From NCBI RefSeq assembly GCF_900696085.1, contig NZ_CAADFC020000013.1, forward strand, positions 62,001-126,000: a stretch of DNA of 64,000 nucleotides, in the 5' to 3' direction. Shown here piece after piece: positions 36,251 to 44,808 of the stretch. Source of the stretch: Bradyrhizobium ivorense (lineage in GTDB: Bacteria; Pseudomonadota; Alphaproteobacteria; Rhizobiales; Xanthobacteraceae). How positions within the stretch are numbered: position 1 is the stretch's first letter; every line of letters starts with the position of its first letter. A model generated the notes under the pieces. The model had not been told where the DNA came from. It saw only the letters and a program-made list of their open reading frames with translations, and did not search any database. Position numbers and translations under genes: made by a program.

Positions 36251-37359
36251 CCGCGCTGCTCGAGGTCGAGGGGTTGGTGAAGCATTTCGTCGCCGAGCGC
36301 TCGGTGTTCGGCTGGGCGACCGCGCATGTCAAGGCGGTCGACGGCGTCAGCTTCACGGTCGAGGCCGGCCGCACGCTGGCGCTGGTCGGCGAATCCGGCT
36401 GCGGCAAGTCCACCGTCAGCCGGCTGGTGCTGCGGCTGATCGAGCCCGACGCCGGCAGCGTCCGCTTCGAGGGCCGCGATCTCGGCGCGCTCGATGCCGA
36501 AGCGTTGCGCGCGTTTCGCCGCGATGCGCAGATTATCTTCCAGGACCCCTACGCCTCGCTCAATCCGCGCATGACGGTGAGCCAGATCCTGACCGAGCCG
36601 CTGGCGTTGCACGACCTGGTGCCGCCGGCGCGCCGCCGCGAGCGGGTCGAGGAGCTGTTGCGGCTGGTCGGCCTCGAGCCGCGCTTCGCCCGCCGCTACC
36701 CGCACGAATTCTCCGGCGGCCAGCGCCAGCGCATCGCGATTGCGCGGGCGCTCGCAGTCGAGCCAAAACTGATCATCTGCGACGAGCCGGTGTCGGCGCT
36801 CGACGTCTCGATCCGTTCGCAGATCCTCAACCTGCTGCGCGACCTGCAGGAGCGGCTCAAGCTCGCCTACATTTTCGTCTCGCACGATCTGGCGGTGGTA
36901 AAACACATCGCCGACCGCGTCGCGGTGATGAATCTCGGCACCATCGTCGAGACCGCAGACGCCGAGGCGTTGTTCGCGGCGCCGCGGCATCCCTACAGCC
37001 GCGCGCTGCTGTCGGCGATCCCGGTGCCGAAGCCGCGCGCCAAGCGCAGCCGCATCGTGCTGGAGGGCGAGTTGCCGAGCGCGCTTAATCCGCCCGCGGG
37101 CTGCCGCTTCCACACCCGCTGCCCCTACGCCATCGCGCGCTGCCGTAGCGAGGACCCGCAATTGCTGGCGGATGCCACCGGCCACGCCACTGCCTGCCAT
37201 CGCACCGCGGAACTGCCGCCCCCGGACAGCATCGTTCCCTCCGACGGCGGCTTCTCGCCGGCGCTGGAGAAATTGCTCGCGGCGTTCGGTAGCGTCGCGG
37301 AAGGGGCGCGCGGCGCCGGGGTTGATACAGTCAGGCCGATGCCGGGAGCGGGCGCATGA
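36247..37359 (+). CDS. peptide-type ABC transporter ATP-binding protein, DppF-like (second importer)
   Basis: The 370-residue ATPase has Walker A GESGCGKST, IFQDPYASLNPRM, signature FSGGQRQR, LIICDEPVSALD and VSHDLAVV. The C-terminal domain has GCRFHTRCPYAIARC. It carries an extra C-terminal tail of about 40 residues rich in Pro, Gly and Ala. The true start is ATG 36247, coupled to the previous stop; a 751-codon frame that runs in from 35104 is an overlap artefact. Its last 4 bases overlap an ATG of the next reading frame. Confidence 0.92.
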
Positions 37360-37376
37360 TTATGGGGAGCAGTGTG

Positions 37377-38888
37377 ATGAAGATGTTTCGCTTGGCGGCG
37401 GCGGCCGCCGCCCTCGTCCTGTCGCTGGCGGCGAGCGCCCAGGCCCAGACCACGCTGCGGATCGGGCTGGCCGAAGACCCCGATATCCTCGACCCGACCA
37501 TGGCGCGCACCTATGTCGGCCGCATCGTGTTTGCCGCGCTGTGCGACAAGCTGTTCGACATCGACGAGAAGCTCAACATCGTGCCGCAGCTCGCGCTGTC
37601 GCACGAGACCTCCGACGACGGCAAGGAGGTCACCATCAAGCTACGCCCCGGCGTCAAGTTCCAGGACGGCGAGCCGCTCGATGCCGAGGCGGCCAAGTTC
37701 TCGCTGGAGCGGCACTTGACCTTCCCGGGCTCGTTCCGCAAGCCGGAGCTCGCCAGCGTCGACCATGTCGAGGTCGTCGATCCCCTGACCATCAAGCTGG
37801 TGCTGAAGGCGCCGTTCTCGCCGCTGATCGCGCAGCTCACCGACCGCTCCGGCATGATGGTGTCGCCGAAGGCCGCGAAGGCCGCCGGCGACAAGTTCGG
37901 CCTGCATCCGGTCTGCGCCGGCCCCTACAAATTCGTCGAGCGCGTGCAGCAGGACCGCATTGTGCTGGAGAAGTTCGCCGACTACTGGAACAAGGACAAC
38001 GTCTTCATCGACCGCATCGTCTATCTGCCGATCGTCGATGCCACGGTGCGGCTCGCCAACCTGAAGTCCGGCGGACTCGACCTGATCGAGCGCGTGCTGG
38101 CGACCGACCTGAAGGACGTGCGCGCGGATTCCCGGCTGAAAGTGTCGAGCGCGATCGAGCTCGGCTATCAGGGCATCACGCTCAACATCGGCAAGGACAA
38201 GGCCAAGGGCCCGCTCAGCCAGTCCTCCAAGGTGCGGCAGGCGCTTGACCTCGCGATCGACCGCGAGGCGATCAACCAGGTGGTGTTCAACGGCGAGTTC
38301 AAGCCCGGCAACCAGTGGATCAGCCCGGATCATCCCTACTATCAGAAAGATTTTCCGATCCGGCCGCGCAACGTCGAACGGGCCAAGGCGCTGTTGAAGG
38401 AGGCCGGCGTCACACCGCCGGTCAGCGTCGACTTCATGGTGCCGAAGGGGCCGGAGACCGAAGGCACCGCGCAGGTGGTGCAGGCGATGGCCGCCGAAGC
38501 CGGCTTCGACATGAAGATCAGGGTGACGGAGTTCGCGACTTCGCTGAAGCAGGCCGAAGCCGGCGAATACCAGGCCTACATGCTGGCGTGGAGCGGCCGC
38601 ATCGATCCCGACGGCAACTCCTATGTGTTCCTGCACAAGGACGCGCCGCAGAACTACAGCGCGTGGGCCAATCCCGAGGCCGACAAGGCGCTCGACGACG
38701 CCCGCCTCACCACCGACATGACGCAGCGTCGCGCGATCTACGCCAAGCTTGCAAAACTCGAGCTCGAGGACGAGGCCATCCTCTACATCTACCATCGCCG
38801 CATCATCATCGCGCACACCACGAAGCTCGACGGCTACAAGCAGATGCCGGATGGCCTGGTGCGCGTCGTCGGACTGAAGCTGAAGTGA
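37377..38888 (+). CDS. peptide-type ABC transporter substrate-binding protein (second importer)
   Basis: The 503-residue protein has a signal peptide (MKMFRLAAAAAALVLSLAAS, cleavage after AQA). SBP_bac_5 motifs follow: LRIGLAEDPDILDPT, LAL...KLRPGVKFQDGEPLDAEAAKFSLER, and GNSYVFLHKDAPQNYSAW. It binds a peptide-like ligand in the periplasm. The chosen ATG 37377 has GGGGAG 7 nt upstream and gives a clean signal peptide; an ATG at 37356 overlaps the ATPase stop. Here the binding protein lies after the ATPases and before the permeases, the reverse of the first importer. Confidence 0.92.
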   Translation: MKMFRLAAAAAALVLSLAASAQAQTTLRIGLAEDPDILDPTMARTYVGRIVFAALCDKLFDIDEKLNIVPQLALSHETSDDGKEVTIKLRPGVKFQDGEPLDAEAAKFSLERHLTFPGSFRKPELASVDHVEVVDPLTIKLVLKAPFSPLIAQLTDRSGMMVSPKAAKAAGDKFGLHPVCAGPYKFVERVQQDRIVLEKFADYWNKDNVFIDRIVYLPIVDATVRLANLKSGGLDLIERVLATDLKDVRADSRLKVSSAIELGYQGITLNIGKDKAKGPLSQSSKVRQALDLAIDREAINQVVFNGEFKPGNQWISPDHPYYQKDFPIRPRNVERAKALLKEAGVTPPVSVDFMVPKGPETEGTAQVVQAMAAEAGFDMKIRVTEFATSLKQAEAGEYQAYMLAWSGRIDPDGNSYVFLHKDAPQNYSAWANPEADKALDDARLTTDMTQRRAIYAKLAKLELEDEAILYIYHRRIIIAHTTKLDGYKQMPDGLVRVVGLKLK

Positions 38889-38919
38889 TCGCAACCGCGT
38901 CCGGGACAGAGGCACCGCC

Positions 38920-39861
38920 ATGCTGAACTTCCTCGCCAAACGGCTGGTGCAGATCGTCCCGACGCTGTTCTTCGTCTCGATCCTGATCTTCTCGCTGCAG
39001 CAATTGCTGCCCGGCGATCCGGCGCTGGTGATGGCCGGCGAGGAGCGCGATCCGGCTGTGATCGCGCAGATCCGCGCGCAATATCACCTCGATCAGCCGA
39101 TCCCGGTGCAGTATGTCTACTGGATCAAGGGCGTGCTGTCGGGCGATTTCGGCGAGTCGCTGCGCAACAAGATGCCGGTGCGGGAGCTGATCGCGCAGAA
39201 GCTGCCGGTGACGCTACAGCTTGCCGGCATGGCGATCGTGATCGCGTTCCTGATCGGCATTCCCGCCGGCATCGTCTCGGCGGTCAAGAAAGGCTCCGCC
39301 TGGGATTACGGCGCCAATCTGTTCGCGCTGTGGGGCATCTCGACGCCGAATTTCTGGCTCGGCATCATGCTGATCTTCCTGTTCTCGATCGAACTGGGCT
39401 GGCTGCCGGCCTCCGGCTACGTACCGCTGACCGAGAACTGGCGCGCCAGCATTGCCGCCACCATCATGCCGGCCTTCGTGCTCGGCAACGCCATCGCCGC
39501 TATCCTGATGCGCCACACGCGGAGTGCGATGCTGCAGGTGCTGGAGAGCGACTATGTGCGCACCGCGCGCGCCAAGGGCCTTGCCGAGCGCACCGTGATC
39601 CTCAAGCACGCCATGCGCAACGCGCTGACGCCGATCATCACGCTCGGCGCGCTCGAGCTCGGCACGCTGCTGTCGGGCGCGGTGCTGACCGAGCAGATTT
39701 TTTCGATCCCCGGCTTCGGCAAGCTGATCGTCGATGCCGTGTTCAACCGCGACTATGCCGTGGTGCAGGGCGTGGTGCTGACCACGGCGACGATCTACAT
39801 CACGCTGAACCTGATCGCCGATATCGCCTACATCCTGGTCAATCCGCGGCTGCGGGGCTGA
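38920..39861 (+). CDS. peptide-type ABC transporter permease, DppB-like (second importer)
   Basis: The 313-residue inner-membrane protein begins with LAKRLVQIVPTLFFVSILIFSL and LLPGDPALVMAGEERDPAVIAQIRAQYHLD, typical of DppB/GsiC. The EAA loop is DYVRTARAKGLAERTVILKHAMRNAL (about 205-230). It has about six membrane segments and pairs with the next permease, starting 5 bp later. It starts at ATG 38920. Confidence 0.92.
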   Translation: MLNFLAKRLVQIVPTLFFVSILIFSLQQLLPGDPALVMAGEERDPAVIAQIRAQYHLDQPIPVQYVYWIKGVLSGDFGESLRNKMPVRELIAQKLPVTLQLAGMAIVIAFLIGIPAGIVSAVKKGSAWDYGANLFALWGISTPNFWLGIMLIFLFSIELGWLPASGYVPLTENWRASIAATIMPAFVLGNAIAAILMRHTRSAMLQVLESDYVRTARAKGLAERTVILKHAMRNALTPIITLGALELGTLLSGAVLTEQIFSIPGFGKLIVDAVFNRDYAVVQGVVLTTATIYITLNLIADIAYILVNPRLRG

Positions 39862-39865
39862 TGCG

Positions 39866-40753
39866 ATGACCGATGCTGCACTCGCAACCGTCCCCCTCGC
39901 CGCCGCCGAGACGCTGGAGAGCCCGGCGCGGCGCGCCTGGCGGCGGCTGATCCGGCGCAAGGGCGCGGTGCTCGGCCTCGCCGTGATCGCGATCTTCGTC
40001 CTGATGGCGGTGTTCGCCGCGCTGATCGTGCCCTATGATCCGATCGCGACGAGCTGGTCGCTGGTGCGCAAGGCGCCCTCAGTGCAGCACTGGTTCGGCA
40101 CCGACGAGCTCGGCCGCGACGTGCTGGCCCGCGTCGTGTTCGGCGCACGCGCCTCGCTGCTCGCCGGCGTGATCTCGGTCGGCATCGCGCTCGCGATCGG
40201 CGTGCCGCTCGGGCTGCTTGCGGGCTATCGCGGCGGCTTCATCGACGCGCTGATCAGCCGCATCACCGATGCGATGCTGGCCTGCCCATTCCTGATACTG
40301 GCGATCGCGCTCGCCGCCTTCCTCGGGCCGAGCCTCGGCAATGCGATGATCGCGATCGGCATCTCGGCGACGCCGATCTTCATCCGCCTGACCCGCGGCC
40401 AGGTGCTGAGCGTCAAGGTCGAGGACTACATCGAGGCCGCGCGCGCCATGGGCAATCCGCGCTGGCGCATCGCGCTGGTCCACATCCTGCCGAACATTTT
40501 GCCGGCGCTTTTGGTGCAGGCGACGCTGTCGATCGCCGCCGCGATCATTGCCGAGGCCGCGCTCTCCTTCCTCGGCCTCGGCCAGCAGCCGCCGGCGCCA
40601 TCCTGGGGCAGCATGCTCAACGCCGCGCAGCGCTTCCTCACCAGCGCGCCATGGATGGCGATCTGGCCGGGCCTTGCGATCTTCCTGGTCGTGCTGTCGT
40701 TCAATTTGGTCGGCGACGGCCTGCGCGACGCGCTGGACCCGAAGGCGCGGTAG
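39866..40753 (+). CDS. peptide-type ABC transporter permease, DppC-like (second importer)
   Basis: The 295-residue protein has the OppC-type N-terminus (RRLIRRKGAVLGLAVIAIFVLMAV), HWFGTDELGRDVLARVVFGARAS, the EAA loop DYIEAARAMGNPRWRIALVHILPNIL and the C-terminal GDGLRDALDPKAR. It forms the channel with the DppB-like subunit. It is the last gene of the importer cluster; a palindromic repeat (now split by an insertion sequence) begins 23 bp after its stop. Confidence 0.92.
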   Translation: MTDAALATVPLAAAETLESPARRAWRRLIRRKGAVLGLAVIAIFVLMAVFAALIVPYDPIATSWSLVRKAPSVQHWFGTDELGRDVLARVVFGARASLLAGVISVGIALAIGVPLGLLAGYRGGFIDALISRITDAMLACPFLILAIALAAFLGPSLGNAMIAIGISATPIFIRLTRGQVLSVKVEDYIEAARAMGNPRWRIALVHILPNILPALLVQATLSIAAAIIAEAALSFLGLGQQPPAPSWGSMLNAAQRFLTSAPWMAIWPGLAIFLVVLSFNLVGDGLRDALDPKAR

Positions 40754-40787
40754 GCGATCGCGACTAATCCCTCCCCGTCATCCTGAG

Positions 40788-42304
40788 AGCTTGTGACCCT
40801 AACAGGGGTGACCGCGCCATTTGGCCCAGTAGAGCGATGGCGATCAGGGCGCAACCCTCAAGGTCGCTGGTGTTTGGTTATGCTGCTTGGGCCAGGAGCC
40901 TGTGTCCGGCGAGGACGTTGTTGGCGAGGGCGAACCAGCGCAGCACGGTGAGCACTTTTTCGCGACCCCGAACCGTGAACTGGCGCAGGCCCCAGTTGCG
41001 GAAGCGGGCGTTGATGCATTCGCCCGGCGCCCGGCGTTTGTAGACGCTCTTGCCGTGCAGGCTTTTCATCCGTCTGCGCCAGGCGGCCATGCCGGGGCCG
41101 TCCTCGGGGCGTGGTGCATAGGGATCGCTCCCATGCTTGCTGTTGGCCGGCGGGCCATAGACCTTGATCCCCTGGCTAGCAGCCCATTCGATGTCTTCGT
41201 GCTTGTTGAACCCGCCGTCGACAAGGTAACGCTTCGCGTGACCATAAAGGCCCGCAAGCCGTTCCTGCATTGGCCGCATCAGGCCGCGGTCCGAGCCGAC
41301 ATTGGTCACATCCACGGCAATGGCGATCTGTCCCTCGGCGACGCTTGCGACTTGGCAGTTGTAGGCGGGACGGAAGCCGCCGTCGGCCATCTTCATGACC
41401 CGCGCCTGCGGGTCGGTCGTGGAAACACGCGGCTCGGAGCGCTTGCTCCCCTTCTTTCTGTTGTTCCTGTTCTCGCGGCCGCGGCGCGCGCGATGCGCTT
41501 CGATGGCGGCAAGCTGCTGGAGTGCCGCGGCGACACGCGCCTCGCGTTCACGGGCCGCACGGCCCTCTGCGGCTCGGATACGCCTGTTGCTGGCGTCAGG
41601 ATCGTCGTCATTCTCTTGCCGCAGGTGCTCGACCAAACGCTTGGCCTTCTTCAACTCCTTGTGCAGCTTCTTCTTGCGCCGGAACGAACTGGCTCCCGCC
41701 GAGGCGCGCACACGCACGCCATCCTGCACCACTTCATCAAGGTCGATCACCCCGGCAACCGAGAGCGAGGCAACGTGCTCCACCAGTAGCTGCTCCAAAA
41801 GCTCTGGATGCGCGGTGCGGAACTCCGACAGGCTATGGTAGTTCACGCTGACCCCACCGCACAGCCAGCGATACGCATCATGGCTTTCGCACAGCCGTGC
41901 CAGCGCCCGGGCACTGCCGACACCCTGGCTCGTGGCAAACAACCACAACGCCAGTTGCAGGCGTGGGCTGACCGGCGCTTGACCCGGACCATGGGCACGC
42001 GCCCGAACGGTCCCTTCAAGCGCGCTCAGATCGAGCCTCTCGACATAGGCCCAGATCACGCGTGCCGGATGCTCAGCCGGCAGCAACGCCTCAAGATCGA
42101 CCGCCCGCAGCTCAACTTGATCGCGGACAGGCTCGCGAAGCCGGGCGCTTCCCGGCCAGTCCCGCGCAACCGCCTCTGCTTCAGGTAGATCACCAAACAG
42201 TGTTTCGCGTGACATCCGTGCCTCCATCGACCTTGAAAGCAGGGAATCATCCGACTCACGCTTACGCAAACAGAAACCCGCCAAATCACATAGATTCACA
42301 GCCT
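40788..42304 (-). mobile_element. IS1182-family insertion sequence, complete
   Basis: The 1517-bp element has imperfect terminal inverted repeats. The left end is AGCTTGTGACCCTA and the right end (reversed) AGGCTGTGAATCTA, with 10 of 14 matches. It is flanked by a 5-bp direct repeat CTGAG (40783-40787 and 42305-42309). It carries one intact transposase gene. The ends were placed by eye from the inverted repeats and from the interrupted family B repeat. Confidence 0.8.
40878..42215 (-). CDS. IS1182-family transposase
   Basis: The 445-residue protein has the N-terminal DUF772-type domain (LLPAEHPARVIWAYVERLDLS, LQLALWLFATSQGVGSARALARL). A charged coiled region (about 185-250) follows, then a DDE-type domain with DPQARVMKMADGGFRPAYNCQ, IAVDVTNVGSD and YLVDGGFNKHEDIEWA. 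The C-terminal RRRMKSLHGKSVYKRRAPGECINARFRNWGLRQF segment (positions about 385-418) is the conserved IS1182 tail. ATG 42215 has GGAGG 6 nt upstream; the longer frame to 42578 runs out of the element through the family B repeat. No frameshift or internal stop is seen, so it may be active. Confidence 0.92.
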   Translation of the reverse strand: MSRETLFGDLPEAEAVARDWPGSARLREPVRDQVELRAVDLEALLPAEHPARVIWAYVERLDLSALEGTVRARAHGPGQAPVSPRLQLALWLFATSQGVGSARALARLCESHDAYRWLCGGVSVNYHSLSEFRTAHPELLEQLLVEHVASLSVAGVIDLDEVVQDGVRVRASAGASSFRRKKKLHKELKKAKRLVEHLRQENDDDPDASNRRIRAAEGRAAREREARVAAALQQLAAIEAHRARRGRENRNNRKKGSKRSEPRVSTTDPQARVMKMADGGFRPAYNCQVASVAEGQIAIAVDVTNVGSDRGLMRPMQERLAGLYGHAKRYLVDGGFNKHEDIEWAASQGIKVYGPPANSKHGSDPYAPRPEDGPGMAAWRRRMKSLHGKSVYKRRAPGECINARFRNWGLRQFTVRGREKVLTVLRWFALANNVLAGHRLLAQAA

Positions 42305-42570
42305 CTGAGGTGCGAGCCTCTTCGGCGAGCCTCGAAGGATCGACGGCCACCAGCCGGGCCGATTCATCCTTCGAGGCTCGCCCAGCAGCGCAACTGCGCT
42401 GCAAGGCTCGCACCTCAGGATGACGGGTTGGGGGCTGCGCGCTCCCTCCGGTGCCGGCGCGGCACGCGATGGGCGGCTTCTTCGCCCATTCGCTTACGAA
42501 ACATTTCACAATCTGTGGTGGTCTGAGGGCCGGTTCGAACCGTTCGGTATCGACATCGAGGGCAACCGAC

Positions 42571-43455
42571 ATGAGCATGGCCGAGACCCCGCCCGAGCTG
42601 CCCTATCCAAAGCTGCCGTTGTGGCAAGCGATCGGCCTCGCCTATTCGACCTTCTTCAACCGGTTTGAGGATGTGTTGCGCGCCTCGTGGCTCTGGCTGA
42701 TCGCGGTTGCCGCCCTGACCGGCTATGCCAGCTGGCAGCGATGGTCCCTGGCGATGGCGGTGATCGGGCAGGTCCAGCCTGAACTGTTTCCGAGCATGAC
42801 GCAGCTTCAGCAAACCACCGCGCTGCTGCAGCTCGGCGCCGCCCTGGCGATCCTGGCCGCGGTCAGCATCGCGGTCGCCTGGCACCGGCTGATGATCCTG
42901 GACGAACAGCCCGGCCTCAGCGGCAGCAACATCACCAGCGGCGATCTGTGGCACTTTGTGGTGATCGGCTTCCTGCTCTGCGTCATCCTGATCGGGCCGG
43001 CGCTCATCGTCATCCTCGGCGGCTTCTACCTGACGGTGCCGGCCACGTTCGGCCCGAATACAGGCGGCCCCGTCGCCTTCTTCCAATTGCTGCTCCCAGC
43101 AGCCGCGTTCTACGTCATCGGCCTCGCGGTCACGTTGCGGCTGAGCCTGCTGCTTCCCGCCCGCGCAATCGGCAATGAGGATCTGAGTTTCGGCCAGGCC
43201 TGGCACCGCACAAGCGGCAATACCTGGCGGCTGTTCTGGGGACTGATCGTCACAACCCTCCCGCCGCTGCTGCTGACCGATCTCGTCGTCATCGCCTTGC
43301 TGGACCTTGCCTATCCAACGCTGACCGCGACGCGAATAGCCGCAGCCAGTACGGCGAGCACGGTCTGCTCCTTGCTGCTGCTGCCCATCAGCATCGGCTT
43401 TCTGTCGTACGCATACCGACATTTCTTCGAGCATCCGTTGCAGCAGACGGCATAG
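42571..43455 (+). CDS. multi-spanning membrane protein of unknown function
   Basis: The 294-residue protein has a short polar N-terminus (PPELPYPKLPLWQAIGLAYSTFF) and about six hydrophobic segments. These lie near residues 36-54, 90-108, 125-150, 178-200, 222-245 and 258-278. An amphipathic stretch with FGQAWHRTSGNTWRLFWG connects two of them. No known catalytic motif is seen. ATG 42571 was chosen for the GAGGG 8 nt upstream; the longer frame from 42451 begins within the repeat. The IS insertion 270 bp upstream may have changed its promoter region. The function is not recognised. Confidence 0.75.
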   Translation: MSMAETPPELPYPKLPLWQAIGLAYSTFFNRFEDVLRASWLWLIAVAALTGYASWQRWSLAMAVIGQVQPELFPSMTQLQQTTALLQLGAALAILAAVSIAVAWHRLMILDEQPGLSGSNITSGDLWHFVVIGFLLCVILIGPALIVILGGFYLTVPATFGPNTGGPVAFFQLLLPAAAFYVIGLAVTLRLSLLLPARAIGNEDLSFGQAWHRTSGNTWRLFWGLIVTTLPPLLLTDLVVIALLDLAYPTLTATRIAAASTASTVCSLLLLPISIGFLSYAYRHFFEHPLQQTA

Positions 43456-43560
43456 CGCCAATCGACCGGCGCGGCCTTGCTTGTGGCGCCATATCGGGCG
43501 AACTTGTCGTCGTTTCTCGGCCGGCCCTGGCCGCGTCCGATCCCTCCAACTGAGCCGACC

Positions 43561-44730
43561 ATGCAAACGCCACGTCCCGACCGTATCCGCAAGCTGCTCG
43601 CCGACCTCGTCGCCTTCGACACCGTCAGCGATCGCTCGAACCTGCCGCTGATCGACCACATCGAAAAATACCTCGCCTCGCTCGGCGTCAGCGGACAGCG
43701 GATCGTCGACGACACCGGCCAGAAGTCCTCGCTGTGGGTCACGATCGGCCCCGAGGACAAGGCCGGCCTGGTGCTGTCGGGGCACACCGACGTGGTTCCC
43801 GTTGCCGGACAGGACTGGAGCCACAACCCGTTCGAGCTGGTAGAGCGCGACGGCCGGCTCTACGGCCGCGGCACCACCGACATGAAGGGCTTTGTCGCGG
43901 TCTGCCTCGCGATGGTCCCGGAGATGCTCACGGCCAATTTGAAAACCCCGATTCATCTGGCGATCTCCTATGACGAGGAGATCGGCTGCGTCGGGGTGCG
44001 GCCGATGCTGCGCGAGCTCAGCCGCAAGCCGATAAAACCGCTCGGCTGCTTCGTCGGCGAGCCGACGCAGATGCAGGTGATCATCGGCCACAAGGGCAAG
44101 CACGGCGTCCGCGCCACCTTCCGCGGCCTCGCCCGCCACTCCTCGATCGCGCCCGACGGCGTCAACGCGATCGAATATGCCGCCGAGCTGATCGTCGAGA
44201 TCCGCCGGCGCGCCGCGCTGCTCGCCGCGGACGCCGAACGCAGCAGCCTCTACGACGTGCCGCACTCCACGCTGCTGACCAGCATCGTGCATGGCGGCGC
44301 GGCGCTTAACATCGTGCCCGACACCTGCGCGGTGGAGTTCGAATGCCGCGGCATCGGCATCACCGAGTCGCGGCAGGTCACCGACGCGATCATCGCCTGG
44401 GCGAAGGCCGAGATCGAGCCGAGGATGCGCGCGCAGCATCCGGAGTGCGGCATCGATTTCGAGGAGATCCTCGACTACCCCGCGCTCGACACGCCGGCGG
44501 AAAATCCCTTCGTCACGCTGGCAAAGCAGCTCGCCGGCCGCAACGACCATGCCAAGGTGGCGTTCGGCACCGAGGCCGGCCTGTTCGTCAGCATGGCCGG
44601 CGTGCCGTCGGTGGTGGTCGGCCCCGGCGGAATCGCGCAGGCCCACACGCCGGATGAATTCGTCGAGCTGTCGCAGCTGCTCGCCTGCGGGGATTTTGTC
44701 GCGCGGCTGATCACGCATTGCGCGAAGTGA
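43561..44730 (+). CDS. argE: acetylornithine deacetylase (ArgE/DapE M20 family)
   Basis: The 389-residue M20 metallopeptidase-type enzyme has the first metal motif SGHTDVVP (His76, Asp78), GRGTTDMKGF (bridging Asp), SYDEEIGC (catalytic Glu pair) and FVGEPTQMQV. A dimerisation domain (HKGKHGVRATFRG) follows, with the last metal His in AQAHTPDEFVEL. It hydrolyses N2-acetylornithine to ornithine and acetate in arginine biosynthesis. It starts at ATG 43561, 105 bp after the membrane protein stop. Related deacylases for other N-acyl amino acids cannot be excluded. Confidence 0.85.
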   Translation: MQTPRPDRIRKLLADLVAFDTVSDRSNLPLIDHIEKYLASLGVSGQRIVDDTGQKSSLWVTIGPEDKAGLVLSGHTDVVPVAGQDWSHNPFELVERDGRLYGRGTTDMKGFVAVCLAMVPEMLTANLKTPIHLAISYDEEIGCVGVRPMLRELSRKPIKPLGCFVGEPTQMQVIIGHKGKHGVRATFRGLARHSSIAPDGVNAIEYAAELIVEIRRRAALLAADAERSSLYDVPHSTLLTSIVHGGAALNIVPDTCAVEFECRGIGITESRQVTDAIIAWAKAEIEPRMRAQHPECGIDFEEILDYPALDTPAENPFVTLAKQLAGRNDHAKVAFGTEAGLFVSMAGVPSVVVGPGGIAQAHTPDEFVELSQLLACGDFVARLITHCAK

Positions 44731-44742
44731 CGGCGTAGCCGC

Positions 44743-44781
44743 GTAGCCCGCATGAGCGTAGCGACATGCGGGAGCGTCCCG
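44743..44781. repeat. short family A repeat copy
   Basis: GTAGCCCGCATGAGCGTAGCG followed by ACATGCGGGAGC (outer bases approximate). It resembles one arm of family A and the copy at 47408. It lies between the convergent argE and regulator genes. Confidence 0.6.
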
Positions 44782-44808
44782 TGGTCGACTGTCACGCCGA
44801 GCGCCTGG

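Larger units (their letters stand above)
40776..42425. repeat. family B palindromic repeat split by an insertion sequence
   Basis: The left piece is CGTCATCCTGAG (40776-40787). The right piece is 42305-42425, starting CTGAGGTGCGAGCC and ending CGCACCTCAGGATGACG. Joined without the element between them and one copy of CTGAG, they rebuild a normal family B repeat of the kind at 13775-13885 and 52783-52893. Confidence 0.8.

Noticed and set aside
42228..42578. N-terminal extension of the transposase frame
   Set aside because: The extension leaves the insertion sequence and translates the family B repeat. The GGAGG-preceded ATG at 42215 is inside the element.
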